Positions 13,088 through 13,764 of a stretch of 13,764 bases of DNA are shown here, piece by piece; position 1 is the stretch's first letter, and each line of letters starts with the position of its first letter. Both the position numbers and the translations under genes were made by a program. Origin of the DNA: Helicobacteraceae bacterium (GTDB lineage Bacteria > Campylobacterota > Campylobacteria > Campylobacterales > Sulfurimonadaceae); contig WFMO01000066.1 in the NCBI GenBank assembly GCA_015489055.1, positions 1 to 13,764 of the forward strand. The letters are read 5' to 3'. The notes below the pieces were generated by a model. The model had not been told where the DNA came from. It did not search any database and saw only the letters and a program-made list of their open reading frames with translations.

Positions 13088-13764
13088 CTACTCCCTTGTA
13101 ATAAATGCACCGTGAAATAATTTTTGTTTTATGTAACCTCTAGCTTCTGATTCACTGTTAAAACCAGTTAATAACACTTTAAACAACCGTCTTCCATTAT
13201 CATCAGTATCTTTGATAATTGCTTTATATCCATCTATGTTATTATAGCGTTTTTGAGTAATTAATGCGCCTCTATATTGCGTAAATGCTCCTATTTGTAT
13301 GACAAAATTTGTCAAGACTTTAGTTCTAGGACTGTGCTGCAAGGTTGAGAGTTGCGGAATTGTTACCACTCCTTTGTTTGCAAACCCCAATATTTGCAAT
13401 CTAACCGGTGCTGTTCCTGTGCCTATCATGTTGATTTTTGATGCTGCAGCTTTTGATAAATCAATAATGCGGTTATTGACAAAAGGTCCTCTGTCGTTAA
13501 TGCGCACTACAACTGATTTGTTATTGTTAATATTGGTTACTTTTACAATCGTATTCATGGGCAAAATTTTATTTGCTGCGGTTAATCCGTACATATTATA
13601 AACTTCCCCATCAGATGTTAATCGTCCATTGAAATTTGGACCATACCAGCTAGCTATTCCGTTAAAGATGTCTCCAACACTGACTGTTGTGGGATAATAT
13701 GCTACTCCTCTGACCATATACGGGCGCATAGTAGCTTTTTTATAATGCTTATGGGCATATATGG
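13088..13764 (-). CDS. rlpA: Septal ring lytic transglycosylase RlpA family (N-terminus outside window)
   Basis: A periplasmic or outer-membrane lipoprotein-type enzyme with a double-psi beta-barrel acting on denuded peptidoglycan strands at division sites. The frame is open to the right edge, so the N-terminus with any lipobox is missing; the ATG at 13729 is internal, as the upstream residues IYAHKHYKKAT lead into it. Numbered from that Met, the barrel spans about 22-115: GIASWYG (24-30), TSDGEVYN with E42, LTAANKILPM (49-58), VVVRINDRGPF with D79, and RIIDLSKAAA (87-96). A SPOR domain at about 141-213 (FVIQIGAF...) binds denuded glycan. The His that usually follows TAA is Asn53 here. The downstream hisB is 6 bases away. 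The stop codon is TAG 13090-13088. Confidence 0.92.
   Translation of the reverse strand, partial: IYAHKHYKKATMRPYMVRGVAYYPTTVSVGDIFNGIASWYGPNFNGRLTSDGEVYNMYGLTAANKILPMNTIVKVTNINNNKSVVVRINDRGPFVNNRIIDLSKAAASKINMIGTGTAPVRLQILGFANKGVVTIPQLSTLQHSPRTKVLTNFVIQIGAFTQYRGALITQKRYNNIDGYKAIIKDTDDNGRRLFKVLLTGFNSESEARGYIKQKLFHGAFITRE
13091..13096 (-). promoter_or_regulatory. Shine-Dalgarno site for hisB inside the rlpA 3' end
   Basis: AGGGAG on the minus strand is formed by the last two rlpA codons, 9 bases before the hisB ATG at 13081. It is the strongest ribosome site seen in the leftward operon and marks ATG 13081 as the start. Confidence 0.6.

Noticed and set aside
13299-13601. 100-codon open frame on the plus strand inside rlpA
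   Set aside because: It is antisense to the RlpA barrel, whose motifs are clear, and has no start context or family features.
1-13764. Mobile element, phage, CRISPR or toxin-antitoxin system
   Set aside because: I saw no direct repeats with spacers, terminal inverted repeats, transposase or integrase motifs, or small gene pairs of toxin-antitoxin type.

Overview
The window is AT-rich, almost gap-free bacterial DNA with tightly packed and often overlapping genes. Gene content and order point to Campylobacterota (Epsilonproteobacteria), most like the Sulfurimonas/Sulfurovum side of that phylum. The core run rlpA - (hisB) - kdsC - lptC - lptA - engB - (argA-type NAGS) - small membrane protein - PBP2 matches, from memory, the Campylobacter jejuni block Cj0646-Cj0652, with hisB and the acetyltransferase as extra members. 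No tRNA, rRNA, CRISPR array, insertion sequence or phage gene was seen, and no stretch over about 130 bases is free of a gene.

Layout. (1) Plus strand, 1-2918: the 3' end of metG, a hypothetical protein that looks like a Mur-ligase N-terminal domain with an eroded ATP site, and a ChaA/Cax-type cation:proton antiporter. They are joined by a 4-base overlap and a 9-base gap. (2) Minus strand, 6441 down to 2939: a Tat-signal subunit-3 protein, a GMC flavoprotein, queC and a YgjP-type zinc metallopeptidase, again overlapping or nearly touching. (3) A 126-base divergent intergenic region (6442-6567), then on the plus strand a DUF4395-type membrane protein and ybeY. (4) Minus strand, from the right edge down to 7745: nine abutting or overlapping genes, rlpA to mrdA. 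The end of mrdA runs into the end of ybeY tail to tail.

How the genes work together. The right-hand block is mainly about the envelope: RlpA and PBP2 for peptidoglycan, KdsC for Kdo in lipooligosaccharide, and LptC/LptA for carrying it across the periplasm. Two amino-acid genes (hisB, short NAGS) and a ribosome-assembly GTPase (engB) are built into the same unit. The subunit-3/GMC pair resembles the gamma and alpha subunits of FAD-dependent sugar (glucose, gluconate) dehydrogenases. No cytochrome c partner is present, so substrate and electron acceptor are open. YbeY and EngB act on ribosomes, QueC on tRNA queuosine, and MetG on tRNA charging.

The window is mostly ordinary core genome and I did not find a clear new multi-gene system. 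The best leads are: a possible leaderless ybeY transcript, a Mur-ligase-like protein without a P-loop, a GMC protein with a three-cysteine cluster and non-standard catalytic positions, an RlpA with Asn where the active-site His is expected, a Cys-paired DUF4395 membrane protein divergent from the flavoprotein operon, and a perfect dyad in that divergent promoter region.
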